The position numbers and the translations under genes are program-made. A model generated the notes under the pieces. The model saw nothing but the letters and a program-made list of their open reading frames with translations. It made no database searches and was not told the origin of the DNA. Positions 10,039 to 12,108 of a stretch of DNA of 12,108 nt are shown in pieces. How positions within the stretch are numbered: the stretch's first letter is position 1; every line of letters starts with the position of its first letter. Source of the stretch: Annulohypoxylon bovei var. microspora (taxonomy: Eukaryota; Ascomycota; Sordariomycetes; Xylariales; Hypoxylaceae); contig MU405522.1 of NCBI GenBank assembly GCA_022836615.1, positions 1 through 12,108 of the forward strand, in the 5' to 3' direction.

Positions 10039-11399
10039 AATATTTTTTTTTCCCGTTTTTTAAAGCTTATAATTATAAGAGCTTCCTCGTTTATTTTATT
10101 TTTTACCTCGAATCGTTAATAAAACGTTTTTAAAGCTTCCGTATTTTTTAATTTTTCCCGGGGCTTTTACGTTAATTTTACATAACTTTTTTATTTAATT
10201 AATATTATTTTACGTACGCTTCGTTTTTTACGTTTACTTTTTAATCACAAGATTTCTTCGATAATATATTTAAAGTTTTCATTATTTTAATTAATAAAAA
10301 ATAATAATTAAACGTTATTTTATACTTAAAATAATAACGGGTTTATAATTACCGGCTTAAATAATTTAATATAAAATCATGGTTAAATTTTTATAAATAC
10401 GTTTAATTTTACCATATAAAAGTTAATTACTTTAATTATTTTATATTTTACGTATAATTAAAAGAATTTTTTTTTAAATTATAATGTTACGATATTTTTT
10501 AAATTTAATTAAACTTTATTATTTACTTTATATTTAAGGCTTTTTAATTAAAATTAATTTATTATACGTTTTATACGTTTTTAAATTATAATTATAATAA
10601 TTTAAACGTATTTTTTAATTTTTTTAATTTTAATTATAAAATCCACGGCCTTTTATTTTTTAAATAATTTATTTAAAACTTTATTAACGATTTATTTAAT
10701 CGAATATACGTGGTATTTATACGTTATATAAAAAAGGTTTAACTTAATTATTATGTTCCGATTATTAATCGTTATTATCGTTATAAATAACATTTTTAAT
10801 TAATTAAATTATGCGTAAATTAAAAAATATCGTAAATATATTTATATTTTTTAATTTATTTTTTCCGTGGATTTATTAATTTTTAAATTAAAAGTAATAA
10901 ATAAATGTTATATTATTTTTGTTAATTTATAAAGTTTTATTTAAAATGCGTTCGTTTAATTATTTTTTCGGTTTAATATTACCGCCGTAAAAAAGTTATA
11001 ATACTTAACGTGGGTGTATATAAACTTTATAACACACGTTTTAACTTCCATGGTATTTATCGTTTTTAATAAAACTTATTTTAATAACCGGTAAATAATT
11101 ATTATTAAATATTAAGGGTTTTTTTTTTTACCGGCATTTTTATTATAAAATCGATGGATAGTTTTAAAAAGTAACGATCGGAGATAAATAAAAGTTTTAA
11201 TAACCTTTTTCGTTAAATTCGTTAAACGTAAACTCGGTCGTAAATATCGTAGTTTTTATAAAACTTTTATATATTTTATTTTATAATTAATTAATAAAAT
11301 TTTTTTAAAACGATTATAATAATATTATTTTTTCTTAAATAATTTATAACGTGGGAATCGTGAATATTTTAAATTATAATTATTTTAAAAAGCTTTTAA
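10039..11399. other. Decayed interval between R291 copies, no gene seen
   Basis: This 1.36-kb stretch is AT-rich, with CpG again the commonest context for surviving C, but with more GC-richer islands than the zone to its left (around 10150-10170, 10975-11000 and 11155-11185). I found no open frame, RNA gene or repeat partner in the window. It is flanked by R291 copies in inverted orientation, so it could be the body of an element bounded by them, or unrelated sequence. Confidence 0.45.
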
Positions 11400-11702
11400 T
11401 GTTACGAATCGAAGACCCGGAAAATTAATTAAAATAAAAATTAACGCGAATTTACATCATGATTATAAACGCGATAAGCGTGGGTTTTTATAATAAAATT
11501 ATTAATAATTTTAAGTAAATTATTAAAATTATTAAAACACGTATAAAAGAAATTTTTATATTAATTAATTTAATTTATACTTTTAAATATAAATATTATA
11601 ACCTTAAGGATAAAAAGTTATTATTTTTTCCTTTTTTTTTATTAATGAAAATAACCTTATTTTTAACCTTATATAACATAAGTTTATTATTATTTATAAA
11701 AA
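11400..11702 (-). repeat. Repeat family R291, inverted and best-preserved copy
   Basis: The reverse complement aligns with both tandem copies along their whole length, including the opening TTTTTATAAATAAT, the A-rich run, and the terminal block ending CCGGG near 11416. It keeps C or G at many sites where copies 1 and 2 have T or A (for example CCCACGC on the minus strand near 11480, against TTTACGT and CTTATAT). It is therefore the least mutated member. Within it, TGTTA at 11400-11404 and TAACA at 11674-11678 form a short inverted pair that could be LTR-like ends. Homology to the other copies extends about 24 bases past the second one, so I do not rely on it. Confidence 0.75.
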
Positions 11703-12020
11703 TTATTATATATTTTCATTAATTATTTTTTAATTAATAAAAATCTTCGAAAAAGCGTTCATTATATTAAATAATAATTTAATATATAAATATTTTTTAA
11801 ATAATAAACGATTAAAACTTTATAATATTTATTATTTTTTATTAATATAATTTAAGTTTATATAAATTTTTTAATAACTTTTTTAATATTTTTATAAATA
11901 ACTTATTAAGTAACTTTAATTTATTTTACGAAATTAAAGAAATAATTTTAATTAAAAATAAATATTTAATTTAAATTAATAAATAAATTTTTTTTTTAAT
12001 ATATATAATTATATTAAATT
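11703..12020. other. AT-rich interval, nothing recognised
   Basis: About 320 bases with very little G or C. A few CpG remain near 11747-11757. About 35 bases next to the R291 copy (11703 to roughly 11737) weakly resemble the sequence before tandem copy 1, so the repeat may extend slightly further. No gene is visible. Confidence 0.4.
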
Positions 12021-12088
12021 TTTTTATTTTAAAAAATTTAATATACCTTAAATCTTTTTATTTTAAAAAATTTAATATACCTTAAATT
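12021..12088 (+). repeat. 34-bp tandem duplication
   Basis: Two units, 12021-12054 and 12055-12088, each begin TTTTTATTTTAAAAAATTTA and contain ATATACCTTAAAT. They are identical over 33 bases and differ only in the last (C against T). A partial sequence, ATATTAAATTTTTTTATTTT, leads into the first unit, and an A-run follows the second. Identity this high, in sequence where other copies are heavily mutated, suggests a recent duplication. Repeats this short also lie below the length that RIP is known to detect. Confidence 0.85.
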
Positions 12089-12108
12089 AAAAAAAAAAAA
12101 ATGTTTAA

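Noticed and set aside
11400..11420. tRNA B-box-like sequence at the end of the inverted R291 copy, suggesting a tRNA-derived SINE
   Set aside because: The match to the B box needs an extra base, no A box lies at the proper distance, and no cloverleaf could be drawn.
1..12108. Mitochondrial or organelle DNA, or a protozoan genome such as Plasmodium, as the source of the AT richness
   Set aside because: No rRNA, tRNA or conserved organelle gene is visible, and the transition-only divergence between long repeats is not expected from simple AT bias.

Overview
The window is extremely AT-rich. Sampled lines run from about 7% to 25% G+C. I found no intact protein gene, tRNA or rRNA in it. What it does contain is several families of repeats whose copies differ almost only by C/T and G/A transitions, with almost no indels. 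That is the signature of repeat-induced point mutation (RIP) or a similar cytosine-directed process. The best fit is a repeat-filled AT-rich block (heterochromatin, centromere or subtelomere) of a filamentous ascomycete. The organism is inferred from the mutation pattern; no gene identifies it.

Layout. (1) A very long inverted repeat covers 1-2157 and 5052-7208. The arms pair at constant coordinates (left + right = about 7209) over 2.15 kb, and the left arm runs off the window edge. (2) Between the arms is a spacer, 2158-4835. The tract from about 2040 to 3425 has almost no G but keeps C in all contexts, as if only one DNA strand had been mutated. (3) A 216-bp LTR-like module abuts the inner end of the right arm (4836-5051, minus). 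It recurs alone at 8271-8486 (plus), with matching TG...CA-type ends. (4) 7209-8270 is a decayed stretch with a purine-rich reading-frame remnant (7391-7579) whose only stops are TAA. (5) From 8487 to about 10038 nearly every surviving C and G sits in a CpG. This zone carries two tandem copies of a repeat of about 291-294 bp (9454-10038). (6) A third, inverted and less mutated copy of that repeat lies at 11400-11702, after 1.36 kb of decayed sequence. (7) The window ends in a 34-bp tandem duplication (12021-12088).

No pathway can be described. The region reads as a graveyard of mobile elements that were duplicated, inverted and then silenced by hypermutation. The most unusual points are the ungapped transition-only inverted repeat and the two opposite mutation regimes in one window: one-strand G loss, against two-strand loss of everything except CpG. 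The three-copy and two-copy families also show partly what the unmutated sequences were.
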